Positions 1 through 7,004 are shown, counted from the first letter of the stretch. The stretch is 10,940 bases of DNA from an uncultured Leptotrichia sp. (GCA_938017765.1 CALIJH010000195.1:1-10940), one strand, 5' to 3'. Numbers and translations are program-made. Notes: a model not told the origin generated them from the letters alone.

Positions 1-77
1 AAATAGACCAGTTGATATGAATAATCATTCAACAATTAATTGTATAACATAACTGTTTAATTTTTATAATTTTAAAT

Positions 78-827
78 TTATAATTTTTTAAATATAAAAA
101 ATATTCTGCTTTCTCCAAATTTCGGATTAGTAGCTACATCAAAAATCTCAAATCCTTTATTTTGTGCAGTTTTTACTATCCATTCAGGTTCATATATATA
201 TTTATAGTGCTGTTCATTATATTTCCTAAACAGATTTCCATTCAATAAATCACTGTTTTTAGATTTTTCAGCCTGCTTTATAAACAAATCTATTTCGATA
301 AAATATCTTCTCTTACCGCATTTTTCATATCTCCAAATACTTGTATATTCAGGTTCTTCATCTAAAAATATTCCGTTTTCAAATATTTCTTCAAATATTT
401 CCTCTGTTACAATATCAAATATCAAATATCCGTCTTTCCTTAAATTTCTATTCGATTTATCAAGAAATTTTTCAAATTCCTTTTCATTTTTCAGATAATT
501 TACCGTATCAAAATTGCATATTATATAATCAGCTTCAGAACCATTTTCATAATTTATAATATTCTCATTTATTAATCTGTAATTGTTATTTTTCAGTTTC
601 TTATTTTCAATCTTTTTCTTTGATACTCTCAGCATATCCTCAGATATATCTACTCCCGTAACAGAAAATTCGTCTTTCAAAAATCTATAAATAAATTCTC
701 CCGTGCCGCAACCTAAGTCGAGGACCTCTCCTTTATCCTTTATATAATTTCTTAGAAAATTATACCAGCTTTTATAATCCACATGTTTCATAAAAACATC
801 GTAAATTTCCGCAAATTCTTTATGCAA
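78..827 (-). CDS. Class I SAM-dependent methyltransferase, YqeM-like
   Basis: A 249-residue Rossmann-fold methyltransferase, probably cytosolic, transferring a methyl group from S-adenosylmethionine to an unidentified substrate. Motif I is VLDLGCGTG at residues 35-43. The acidic residue that binds the SAM ribose is D60 in GVDIS, and the motif IV-like segment is CNFDTVNYL (104-112). The N-terminus (FAEIYDVFMKHVDYKSW) matches the FAxxYDxxMxxVxYxxW opening typical of YqeM-type proteins; that family assignment is from memory of the pattern. Length is normal for the family and the C-terminus looks complete. The start codon is TTG (825-827), chosen because GGGAG lies exactly 6 nt upstream and no ATG occurs before residue 13. 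It stands alone: gpmI is about 570 bp upstream on the same strand, with a terminator between them. I cannot tell whether the substrate is tRNA, a small molecule or something else. Confidence 0.88.
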   Translation of the reverse strand: MHKEFAEIYDVFMKHVDYKSWYNFLRNYIKDKGEVLDLGCGTGEFIYRFLKDEFSVTGVDISEDMLRVSKKKIENKKLKNNNYRLINENIINYENGSEADYIICNFDTVNYLKNEKEFEKFLDKSNRNLRKDGYLIFDIVTEEIFEEIFENGIFLDEEPEYTSIWRYEKCGKRRYFIEIDLFIKQAEKSKNSDLLNGNLFRKYNEQHYKYIYEPEWIVKTAQNKGFEIFDVATNPKFGESRIFFIFKKL

Positions 828-833
828 TTTTTT

Positions 834-838
834 CTCCC
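834..838 (-). promoter_or_regulatory. Shine-Dalgarno site that fixes a TTG start
   Basis: GGGAG on the minus strand sits 6 nt before the TTG at 825-827. This is the only well-spaced ribosome-binding site near the start of the methyltransferase and supports TTG over the internal ATG at codon 13. Confidence 0.7.
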
Positions 839-1247
839 AATTATTATATTTTTTATCAGAACAGTCTTAAAAATGGAAATTTTTATAAATTATAATTTAA
901 CTAATAACTATGTTTTTCGATATTTTCTATTTTTAAATCTCCGTTCACAAGATATCTGACCTCTTATTATAATATCATATACCGATAAAAATATCCATAG
1001 GTCTAATATTAAAATCCTATTGCCTTTCTGCTTCACTTTCCTTGTATCCTGCAACTTCTACCCTGTCAGCTTTACGCTTTTACGTCATTTTTTATATTAT
1101 ATCATTTATATAATCTTTTATATCTTCTTTTTGAAACTTGCTCTCTTTAACTTCTTTTTTTTATTCTGACATACAAACATACATATATTATATAACGTAC
1201 ACATATTATGTATTATTATACATTTTATCAGTTTATATATTAAAAGA

Positions 1248-1290
1248 TTTTTTATATGACAATATTGTATCAATATTATCATATAAAAAA
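1248..1290. repeat. 20-bp inverted repeat, long hairpin with 3-nt loop
   Basis: Arms 1248-1267 and 1271-1290 are complementary at 19 of 20 positions (one C/A mismatch) around the loop TAT. The arms are almost pure A/T. The structure abuts the gpmI terminator hairpin and shares three bases with its arm, so in a minus-strand transcript it would fold directly after, or in competition with, that terminator. It could be a second terminator, an RNA 3'-end stabiliser or a cruciform. Confidence 0.6.
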
Positions 1291-1326
1291 CTGAAAAAAG
1301 TCCAAAATTTATACTTTTTTCAGTTT
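1284..1326 (-). terminator. Intrinsic terminator of gpmI
   Basis: A perfect 14-bp stem (1288-1301 with 1313-1326) surrounds an 11-nt loop. Read on the minus strand, the core stem CTGAAAAAAGT / ACTTTTTTCAG is followed at once by TTTTTTATAT, the U-tract of an intrinsic terminator. It lies about 70 nt after the gpmI stop codon. Read on the plus strand, no plus-strand gene ends nearby, so the minus direction is preferred. Confidence 0.75.
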
Positions 1327-1343
1327 CTATTTTCAGTTTCTAT
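1317..1343. repeat. 13-bp tandem repeat
   Basis: The unit TTTCAGTTTCTAT occurs twice head to tail (1318-1330 and 1331-1343). The first copy overlaps one arm of the gpmI terminator stem. It probably arose by slippage, and gives the terminator an alternative partner for its TTTTTTCAG arm. Confidence 0.6.
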
Positions 1344-1398
1344 ACGTTTATATTTTTTTATATATCTTTATAAAATTTCTTGTTTATAAAACCTCTTG

Positions 1399-2940
1399 TT
1401 ATTTTATTATTAAACTTTCCCCGTCCATTTCAGCGGGTTTTTCAACTCCAAGTAAATCAAGCATTGTAGGTGTTATATCTGCAAGTTTACCGTCTGTTCT
1501 GAGTTTAGCATTTTTCATATCATTAGTTATAAGTATAAAAGGAACAGGATTTACAGTATGTGCCGTATAAGGGGCTCCTGTTTCAGGGTCTACAAGCAAA
1601 TCAGCATTTCCGTGGTCAGCAGTTATAAGTATAGCTCCGTCCATTTCAAGCACTTTATTTACAATCTGTCCTGTACAGTTGTCTACTGCCTGACATGCTG
1701 CAATTACTGCATCTACTACACCTGTATGTCCTACCATATCAGGATTTGCAAAGTTCAGAACTACAGTATCCACTTTTCCTGTATTCAGCTCTTCAATCAG
1801 TCTGTCTTTTACTTTATAGGCGCTCATTTCAGGCTGCAAATCATAAGTCGCCACTTTTGGAGAATCTGAAAGAAGTCTGATTTCCCCTTTATAAGGTTCT
1901 TCTACTCCTCCGTTAAAGAAGAATGTTACATGGGCGTATTTTTCAGTTTCAGCAGTTCTCACCTGAACCAGTCCTGCTTTGGATACTACTTCTCCAAATC
2001 CGTTTACTATTTTTTGAGGCGGATAAGCTACAGGTACATCAAATGTTGAATCATACTGTGCCATACATACAAAGTTTACTTTAGGATGTACTTTTCTCGT
2101 AAATCCTTTGAAGTTATCCTCAATTATCGCTCTTGTAAGCTGTCTCGCCCTGTCGGGTCTGAAATTCGCGAATATTACTCCGTCGCCTTCTTTAATAATT
2201 CCCGCAGGCTCTCCATTTTCAGTTACTTTTACAGGTTTTACAAACTCATCGGTTACTCCGTCAGCATAAGAAGCTTTTATTCCTTCCTCTGCGGAAGTTG
2301 CAACTGCACCTTCTCCTAAAAATAAGGCATTATAAGCAGTTTCTATTCTATCCCAGTTATTATCTCTATCCATTCCGTAATATCTTCCTATAACCGAAAC
2401 TAATTTCCCTACACCTGCTTCATCAAGAGCTTTCTGCATTTGTTCCAAATACCCTGCTCCACTTTCAGGAGGAGTATCCCTTCCGTCCATTAATGCGTGA
2501 ACATAGACTTCTGTCAATCCTTTTTTCTTAGCCATATCGACTAATCCGATTATGTGATTGATGTGGGAATGAACTCCTCCGTCAGACATAAGTCCCATTA
2601 TATGAAGTGCTTTCCCGTTTTCCTTTGTTTTATTCATAACATCTGAAAGAGGCTTATTATCTAAAATCAGCCCTTCTCTTATTTCTTTTGTAATTTTAGG
2701 TAATAACTGATAGACTACTCTTCCTGCTCCTATATTCAGGTGCCCTACTTCAGAGTTTCCAAACTGTCCTTCAGGTAATCCTACAAATTCTCCGTCAGCT
2801 CGTAATTCAGTAAACGGATACTCTTTTCTGTATCTTTCAAAATTCACAGGATGTGCCATTCTTACAGCGTCTACCTGCTCTGTGTGATGATTCATTCCCC
2901 AACCGTCTAAAATTATTAAAACCACAGGTCTTTTTTTCAT
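1399..2940 (-). CDS. gpmI: 2,3-bisphosphoglycerate-independent phosphoglycerate mutase
   Basis: Interconverts 3-phosphoglycerate and 2-phosphoglycerate in cytosolic glycolysis/gluconeogenesis, using two Mn(II) ions and a phosphoserine intermediate. With the start chosen here (513 aa, normal for the family) the alkaline-phosphatase-type metal set is complete: D12 (ILDGWG), catalytic S63 (GNSEVGHLNIGAGR), D401 and H405 (NPDMVGHTG), D442 and H443 (TADHGNAD) and H461 (TAHTVNPVPF). Substrate-binding residues are also present: H124, R154, R186, R192, the FRPDR segment and K334. An upstream in-frame ATG at 2947-2949 would add MKK, but AAAGGA abuts it directly, whereas the same site lies 8 nt before the ATG at 2938-2940. 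The shorter start also aligns D12 with known enzymes. It has its own consensus promoter (2996-3024) and a terminator downstream, so it is probably monocistronic. Confidence 0.97.
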   Translation of the reverse strand: MKKRPVVLIILDGWGMNHHTEQVDAVRMAHPVNFERYRKEYPFTELRADGEFVGLPEGQFGNSEVGHLNIGAGRVVYQLLPKITKEIREGLILDNKPLSDVMNKTKENGKALHIMGLMSDGGVHSHINHIIGLVDMAKKKGLTEVYVHALMDGRDTPPESGAGYLEQMQKALDEAGVGKLVSVIGRYYGMDRDNNWDRIETAYNALFLGEGAVATSAEEGIKASYADGVTDEFVKPVKVTENGEPAGIIKEGDGVIFANFRPDRARQLTRAIIEDNFKGFTRKVHPKVNFVCMAQYDSTFDVPVAYPPQKIVNGFGEVVSKAGLVQVRTAETEKYAHVTFFFNGGVEEPYKGEIRLLSDSPKVATYDLQPEMSAYKVKDRLIEELNTGKVDTVVLNFANPDMVGHTGVVDAVIAACQAVDNCTGQIVNKVLEMDGAILITADHGNADLLVDPETGAPYTAHTVNPVPFILITNDMKNAKLRTDGKLADITPTMLDLLGVEKPAEMDGESLIIK

Positions 2941-2948
2941 CTTTTTCA

Positions 2949-2954
2949 TCCTTT
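2949..2954 (-). promoter_or_regulatory. Shine-Dalgarno site that fixes the gpmI start
   Basis: AAAGGA on the minus strand overlaps the upstream ATG (2947-2949) but lies 8 nt before the ATG at 2938-2940, the normal spacing. This favours the 513-residue product over 516. Confidence 0.65.
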
Positions 2955-2995
2955 CATCTTTAAATTATTGTTACTTTTTTTACTTTTCCCTGTAC

Positions 2996-3024
2996 ATTAT
3001 ACTCGCTTTTTAATAATTTGGCAA
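2996..3024 (-). promoter_or_regulatory. Sigma-70-type promoter of gpmI
   Basis: On the minus strand TTGCCA (3019-3024), a 17-bp spacer and a perfect TATAAT (2996-3001) lie about 56 bp before the gpmI start. Five of six -35 bases and all -10 bases match consensus. It sits in the short gap after the autotransporter stop codon, so gpmI can be transcribed independently of it. Confidence 0.85.
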
Positions 3025-3039
3025 GGGATTGTTTTTCAC

Positions 3040-5916
3040 TTAGAACGAAGCTCCAAATCCTAAACCTACTCTTGCATTTTTTCCTCTTGTTTCGTATCCT
3101 CCTGTCAATGTCAAGCTGTAATGTCCTTTCTCAAATCCTAAGCTTACATTTCCTTTAAAGTTCCCTCTTTCTCCTTCTTTTTCCCCTTTTAGCTTGTACC
3201 AGTCTGTTCCCGTTCCTACAAATCTTATTCTGTTTTCTATATTCTCTACTTTTCCTACCTCATAATCATATCCTATTCCCAATATCGCCCTTATTCTCGC
3301 TCTGTCTGTTATCGGCTGTATATAACTCATTTCCAATCCGGCTTCAGGTCTTATCGAGTAATAGTCATTCCCTTTTACTTCCAGTCTCAATACTCCGTTC
3401 TTTTCTTTTATATTGTTAAATTTTCCGTATTCAGCTTTCAGTCCTACATATGGTCTCAATGTAAATGTTTCTGTCAGATTTATATCCTTTCCTATCTCGT
3501 TCTTTATTGCTCCTCCATATGCGTTATAGCCTGCCTGTCCTGTATACTGCTCTCCTCCTACCACATATTTTCTTTCCATTTCACTTCTCGATATAAATCC
3601 TTCTCCCGTTACTTTCCAGTCCATTCCCAATCCTAATTCAAATGTCTTATGTACTCCTAATTTCAGCATTGATACTTCTTCGTCCGTTCTTCCGCTATCT
3701 TTCAGCTTGAAGTTATTCACTCCTGCCGCTGCATACCAGCCCAATTTCTTCTCTTTGCTGTTGTATGCATATACCGCTCCGTATCCTGTTGCTTCATGAT
3801 CAGGTACTTCGTCTATCTTTGAACTGTATTTCCCTTTAGTCGCAAATGTTTTTACTTTGCTTCCTTCCGTTACTTCTTTCTGTATATCGTTTATTTCCCT
3901 GTCAAGCATTGTCCCTGTTTCTTTTATTCTCTGCTGTACATTTATGTACTGATTTCCTGATACTTCCTTGTATGTCTTGGATAACAGTTTCCTCTGATTG
4001 TTTCCCAATGTGTTTATGTAATTAAATAACTGTTTCTCTTTTGAATCAGCTGAATTTGAAACATATCTTTCATCCAGTCCTGCCGCAAGTTTTTTAGTTT
4101 CTTCATCTTCTGCAAACTCTGTATACGATTTCTTTTTAAGAGTTACATTTTTTACTTCATTTCCTGATGTTTCCGCTTCGGCCTCCCAAGTCAGGGCATC
4201 CGATTTTACATCTATTTCCTTTATATTTCCTCCTTTAAATGACGCATTATATTTGGAAAGTATTTTTTTATCTACTTTTATTTCTGTGCTGTTAGTTTCC
4301 GAAGCAGCTTCGGCTCCCATTACGAGATTTACTTTTTCAACTCTTGAAGAAGCTATACCGTTTATAGGGTTTGTTTTTCCCAATGTATCTACATACAGCT
4401 TAGGACTTTCCAAACTCATCGGTACTTTTATTCTGTTCATAAGTATTTGTGCCGTTATCGGGTCTACTATCTTTTCTCTTACTATTTCTTCTTTTGAAGG
4501 TTGACTATTACCCGGATATATATTAATAGTTCCGTAATTTCTTACAGTTCCTCCACCGTTTAATATTCCTATACCTCCATACGAATAACTTATGTCTATT
4601 GTGCCTCTGTTTTCAAATATCGCATTTTTTCCTAAAACAACTCCTATTACCCTTTTTGGATAATATTCTTCAAATAAATCACGAGTATCGGCGATAATAC
4701 TACCTTCATTTACTCCATAGACATTTTCTCCTAAAATCATACCTATAGCATTATCTCCTTTTAGAAGTATTGTTCCACGGCTGTGATTTACTACTTGGGG
4801 AGTTCCGTCTCCTGTTCCACGTACTTTATACATTCCTACCGAATTTGCCCCCACTTCAATTGTTCCTTTTTCTTGCAAATGACTGCTATTACCATTGTGC
4901 AGGGAAACTTTTTCCGAATCTGTGTACATTCCTATGTTCGGATTTCTTTTATCCGATGAAGCTCCAACCGATATTTTACTTCCGCCTACATATTCATAAT
5001 TATATATTGAATATTCCCCTTCTCCCGTACCATACATTCCGATAGATTTATCACCCTCCATATTTATTGTTCCTGCATTTCTGAAAGTTTTCATATGACC
5101 GTTATCTATTTTGAAATAAGCTCCTATTACATTTACAGTTCCAGGTTTACTCTCTATTGTTCCTTCATTTTTATAATCTCCGTAAGTGGAAATATTAGGA
5201 TCTGCCGGTATGTCCGAATGGTCGTATCTTTCAACTCCGTAATATGTACCTATTGAATTATTTCCATTGATACTTACTTTTCCTGCATATCTAAATTCCT
5301 GATTAGTTATAAGACTATAGTTTGTTGAAGACCAGCCATTACCTCTTATTATTGCAGTCGGTTTTACTGCCTGTAAATATATTCCTACAGATTCTTCGCC
5401 TATAGTAACGGTTTTTCCTCCTCCACCTGTAACATCATTTTCTTTTGCATATACCGCAATAGACCTCTTCCCGGTCATGGTTATATCATGTTTAATAGGT
5501 TCCCCATTTCTATGTATATATCCACGATCCAGAGGAGTTACTTTTATTCCTATCTTGTTATCCTCATTAAATTCAAGATAGTAATATGTTCTCCAGCTTG
5601 AAACTTTGGGACTTAATTCATCAGGGTTTACAGGAACTCTCAGTCTCTGTCTATCCACTTTTACTACGCCCTCTCTAAATGAATTAGCGGAATTATTTGG
5701 ATTATTCGGGTTATTTGGACTATTTGGATTTCCGTTATTACCTGAATTATTTCCTCCTGAATTATTCCCATTACCTCCTGCTCCCGGATTATTCGGATTT
5801 GACGGTATGCTCGGTGTCGGTGATGATGTTCCGCCTCCGCCACCTCCTCCGCCTCCGCCGCAGCTCATTACAACTACAGCTAATAGAGCAATTAGTACCA
5901 TTTTTTTTCTTTTCAT
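3040..5916 (-). CDS. Lipoprotein autotransporter with polyglycine linker
   Basis: A 958-residue surface protein of the type V secretion class. The start is the ATG at 5914-5916, 7 nt after a perfect AGGAGG; an upstream in-frame ATG at 5937 has no such site. Order of parts: positively charged n-region and hydrophobic core (1-18); lipobox VMSC with C19, so likely signal peptidase II processing and lipidation; ten glycines (20-29); a Pro/Asn/Gly/Ser linker (30-79); a passenger of about 80-470 with some ten variants of the beta-helix-like motif (N/K)SIGMY and recurring NxGTI; a Lys/Glu-rich stretch (about 475-690); and a C-terminal autotransporter beta-barrel (about 700-958) rich in alternating GxGY strands and ending in Phe, as expected for BAM recognition. 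The passenger probably acts outside the cell as adhesin or shield; no protease or enzyme motif is visible. Transcribed apart from gpmI. Confidence 0.9.
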   Translation of the reverse strand: MKRKKMVLIALLAVVVMSCGGGGGGGGGGTSSPTPSIPSNPNNPGAGGNGNNSGGNNSGNNGNPNSPNNPNNPNNSANSFREGVVKVDRQRLRVPVNPDELSPKVSSWRTYYYLEFNEDNKIGIKVTPLDRGYIHRNGEPIKHDITMTGKRSIAVYAKENDVTGGGGKTVTIGEESVGIYLQAVKPTAIIRGNGWSSTNYSLITNQEFRYAGKVSINGNNSIGTYYGVERYDHSDIPADPNISTYGDYKNEGTIESKPGTVNVIGAYFKIDNGHMKTFRNAGTINMEGDKSIGMYGTGEGEYSIYNYEYVGGSKISVGASSDKRNPNIGMYTDSEKVSLHNGNSSHLQEKGTIEVGANSVGMYKVRGTGDGTPQVVNHSRGTILLKGDNAIGMILGENVYGVNEGSIIADTRDLFEEYYPKRVIGVVLGKNAIFENRGTIDISYSYGGIGILNGGGTVRNYGTINIYPGNSQPSKEEIVREKIVDPITAQILMNRIKVPMSLESPKLYVDTLGKTNPINGIASSRVEKVNLVMGAEAASETNSTEIKVDKKILSKYNASFKGGNIKEIDVKSDALTWEAEAETSGNEVKNVTLKKKSYTEFAEDEETKKLAAGLDERYVSNSADSKEKQLFNYINTLGNNQRKLLSKTYKEVSGNQYINVQQRIKETGTMLDREINDIQKEVTEGSKVKTFATKGKYSSKIDEVPDHEATGYGAVYAYNSKEKKLGWYAAAGVNNFKLKDSGRTDEEVSMLKLGVHKTFELGLGMDWKVTGEGFISRSEMERKYVVGGEQYTGQAGYNAYGGAIKNEIGKDINLTETFTLRPYVGLKAEYGKFNNIKEKNGVLRLEVKGNDYYSIRPEAGLEMSYIQPITDRARIRAILGIGYDYEVGKVENIENRIRFVGTGTDWYKLKGEKEGERGNFKGNVSLGFEKGHYSLTLTGGYETRGKNARVGLGFGASF
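5692..5730 (-). repeat. 9-bp tandem repeats encoding Asn-Pro-rich linker
   Basis: Imperfect copies of a 9-bp unit (ggattattc and variants) encode consecutive Asn-Asn-Pro or Asn-Ser-Pro triplets in the linker of the autotransporter. The unit is a multiple of three, so copy changes would alter linker length without breaking the frame. Confidence 0.6.
5829..5861 (-). repeat. GGN codon tract encoding ten glycines after the lipobox
   Basis: Minus-strand GGC/GGA/GGT codons follow the TGC of the lipobox cysteine. This is the most G+C-rich spot of the autotransporter gene. Codon mixing makes it less slippery than a pure repeat, but units remain three bases long, so length changes stay in frame. Confidence 0.75.
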
Positions 5917-5923
5917 AATTTTT

Positions 5924-5929
5924 CCTCCT
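5924..5929 (-). promoter_or_regulatory. Consensus ribosome-binding site of the autotransporter
   Basis: AGGAGG on the minus strand, 7 nt before the ATG at 5914-5916. It decides the start and removes seven residues (MYSGGKI) from the longest reading frame, leaving a normal Lys/Arg-rich signal peptide start. Confidence 0.85.
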
Positions 5930-6052
5930 GAATACAATACCTAAGCTTGATTTATTTATTTTATATTTTTTATTTGTTAAGCTGTTTTAAACATTTCATA
6001 TGTTTTCTATTTTTTTGTTCTTTTTTTTATCTTAATATTAAACTTTAATTTC

Positions 6053-6081
6053 ATTATACTATCTTTTTTTTAAATATACAA
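6053..6081 (-). promoter_or_regulatory. Predicted promoter of the autotransporter
   Basis: Minus-strand TTGTAT (6076-6081), a 17-bp spacer and a perfect TATAAT (6053-6058). Transcription would start near 6046 and leave an untranslated leader of about 130 nt, which is A/T-rich with long A-runs on the transcript. The -35 is weak (3 of 6 matches). Confidence 0.55.
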
Positions 6082-6208
6082 TCTAAATTAAAAAATAATT
6101 TTTTTATTTTTTTAATTTTTGTATACCTTTAGCAAAAAAGGCTTTATTATTATTTAATTATTTTTTATTAAAAATCAATTTTTCGAAAATAGAAAACAGG
6201 AATTTAGC

Positions 6209-6237
6209 TTGTATCTGTTTCATAATTATATTATAAT
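6209..6237 (+). promoter_or_regulatory. Predicted promoter of ogt
   Basis: TTGTAT (6209-6214), 17 bp, perfect TATAAT (6232-6237), about 30 bp before the ogt ATG. The hexamers and spacing are identical to those of the divergent autotransporter promoter, although the spacers differ. Confidence 0.6.
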
Positions 6238-6267
6238 ATAGAAAAATTATACTGAAAAGGTGATTAT

Positions 6268-6765
6268 ATGAGATACGTGTATTTTTATGACACTAAAATT
6301 AAGGAATTAGGTACATTAGGAATTGGAGCGGATGATAACAGGATAACAAATTTGTTTTTTGAATTTGAAACTGAAAATGTAAAAAAGAATAAAGATTACA
6401 CTATAAAAGAAACTCCTTTAATTAAAAAAGCGGCAACTCAGTTATTTGAATATCTGAACGGAAAAAGAAAAAATTTTGATTTGCCTTTATTAAAAGACGG
6501 AACGGATTTTCAAGTATCAGTATGGAATGAGTTAATAAAAATTCCCTATGGAGAAACCCGTTCTTATAAAGATATCGCCATTGCCATTAATAACGAAAAA
6601 GCTGTAAGAGCTGTAGGAATGGCAAATAATAGAAATAAGATTTCCATTTTTATTCCGTGTCATAGAGTTATAGGAATGAATAAAAAACTTGTAGGATATG
6701 GCGGAGGACTTCAAATAAAAGAGTTTCTCCTTAATCTTGAAAATGTAAAATTTTATCAATCCTAA
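6268..6765 (+). CDS. ogt: Methylated-DNA--protein-cysteine methyltransferase
   Basis: Suicidal DNA repair protein that moves the alkyl group of O6-methylguanine (and O4-methylthymine) to its own cysteine. The 165 residues match the usual Ogt length, with an N-terminal RNase H-like domain and a C-terminal winged-helix DNA-binding/active-site domain. Key features: FQxxVW-type segment at 81-86 (FQVSVW), YGETRSY (94-100), the arginine-finger region AVRAVGMAN with R114, the active-site IPCHRV with C131 (129-134), and GYGGGLxxKxxLLxLE (143-158). The usual NP(I/V) just before the active site reads N-K-I (K124), which is unusual. The start is ATG with AAAGG 7 nt upstream. It is a single gene, divergent from the autotransporter and convergent with the helicase-nuclease fragment. 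No regulator box for an adaptive response was recognised. Confidence 0.95.
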   Translation: MRYVYFYDTKIKELGTLGIGADDNRITNLFFEFETENVKKNKDYTIKETPLIKKAATQLFEYLNGKRKNFDLPLLKDGTDFQVSVWNELIKIPYGETRSYKDIAIAINNEKAVRAVGMANNRNKISIFIPCHRVIGMNKKLVGYGGGLQIKEFLLNLENVKFYQS

Positions 6766-6775
6766 TTTTGTTAGC

Positions 6776-6805
6776 CTGAATTCTGTTAAATAATGAATTC
6801 AGTTT
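6776..6805 (+). terminator. Possible weak terminator of ogt
   Basis: CTGAATTC (6776-6783) and GAATTCAG (6795-6802) form an 8-bp stem with an 11-nt loop, starting about 10 nt after the ogt stop codon and followed by TTT. The stem is A/T-rich and the T-tract short, so termination may be inefficient. Confidence 0.4.
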
Positions 6806-6810
6806 CCTAA

Positions 6811-6966
6811 ATACAAAACTATGATAAAATTTTCAAAAATTATCTAAAAAACTGTAATCTTTCACAATATAATGTCATAACCGATAATATCATAGCTAAA
6901 AATTATATTTACAGCAATATTTCCGGAAATATGCTTAGTATGAAGCCTAAATTTAAAATATTATAA
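6811..6966 (+). pseudogene. Possible relic reading frame without a start codon
   Basis: An open stretch of 51 codons between stops, downstream of ogt. It has no start codon with a ribosome-binding site near its left end; its only ATGs are near the right end. The translated residues look protein-like (for example NLSQYNVITDN and NISGNMLSMKPKFKIL) rather than the Lys/Asn/Phe run expected from random A/T-rich DNA. It could be the tail of a decayed gene or chance. I recognise no family. Confidence 0.22.
6917..6932. repeat. 16-bp perfect palindrome
   Basis: ATATTTCCGGAAATAT, with no central spacer. Its half-site GGAAATAT recurs at 7005-7012 and, inverted, at 7112-7119. It could be a protein-binding site or part of a small repeat family; no gene start is near enough to identify it as an operator. 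Confidence 0.55.
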
Positions 6967-7004
6967 TTGAAAGTTATATCTATATATTAAAACATAATAA
7001 AAAC

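Larger units (their letters stand above)
828..1398. other. AT-rich intergenic spacer, methyltransferase to gpmI
   Basis: About 570 bp without a convincing gene. The part near gpmI (1248-1343) holds two adjoining hairpins and a 13-bp tandem repeat, listed separately. The middle (about 1017-1079) has visibly higher G+C on the minus strand and reads for 20 codons as coding-like sequence between two stops, possibly a decayed gene end. The remainder is A/T-rich. A promoter for the downstream methyltransferase must lie here, but I see only partial matches: a TATAAT at 889-894 (minus) lacks a good -35 box. Confidence 0.5.
5917..6267. other. Divergent intergenic region, autotransporter / ogt
   Basis: About 350 bp between two divergent genes, extremely A/T-rich with many T-runs on the plus strand in 6001-6120. 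It holds the two predicted promoters and the autotransporter ribosome-binding site. I see no small gene and no clear operator palindrome. The T-runs may bend DNA or act as upstream elements. Confidence 0.5.

Noticed and set aside
11..33. Small hairpin near the left edge (GTTGA/TCAAC with ATGA/TCAT) as terminator of the methyltransferase
   Set aside because: It has a bulge, only A/T-rich pairs in the upper stem and no T-tract after it on the minus strand.
843..848. Perfect TATAAT on the minus strand upstream of the methyltransferase
   Set aside because: Transcription would start inside the Shine-Dalgarno site (834-838), and there is no good -35 box.
1138..1389. Plus-strand 83-residue hydrophobic open frame in the spacer beside gpmI
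   Set aside because: It starts with TTG without a ribosome-binding site, runs through both hairpins and the gpmI terminator, and has the Tyr/Leu/Ile/Phe composition expected from A/T-rich noncoding DNA.
1558..1880. Plus-strand frames inside gpmI
   Set aside because: They lie fully antisense to a gene with all catalytic residues in place, and show no ribosome-binding site or family motif.
5692..5861. Short regular repeats considered as a CRISPR-like array
   Set aside because: Units are 3 and 9 bp, lack unique spacers and translate in frame as a protein linker.
5606..5944. Plus-strand 112-residue frame rich in Pro, Leu and Phe
   Set aside because: It is the antisense shadow of the Gly and Asn-Pro repeats of the autotransporter; periodic codons keep the opposite strand open.
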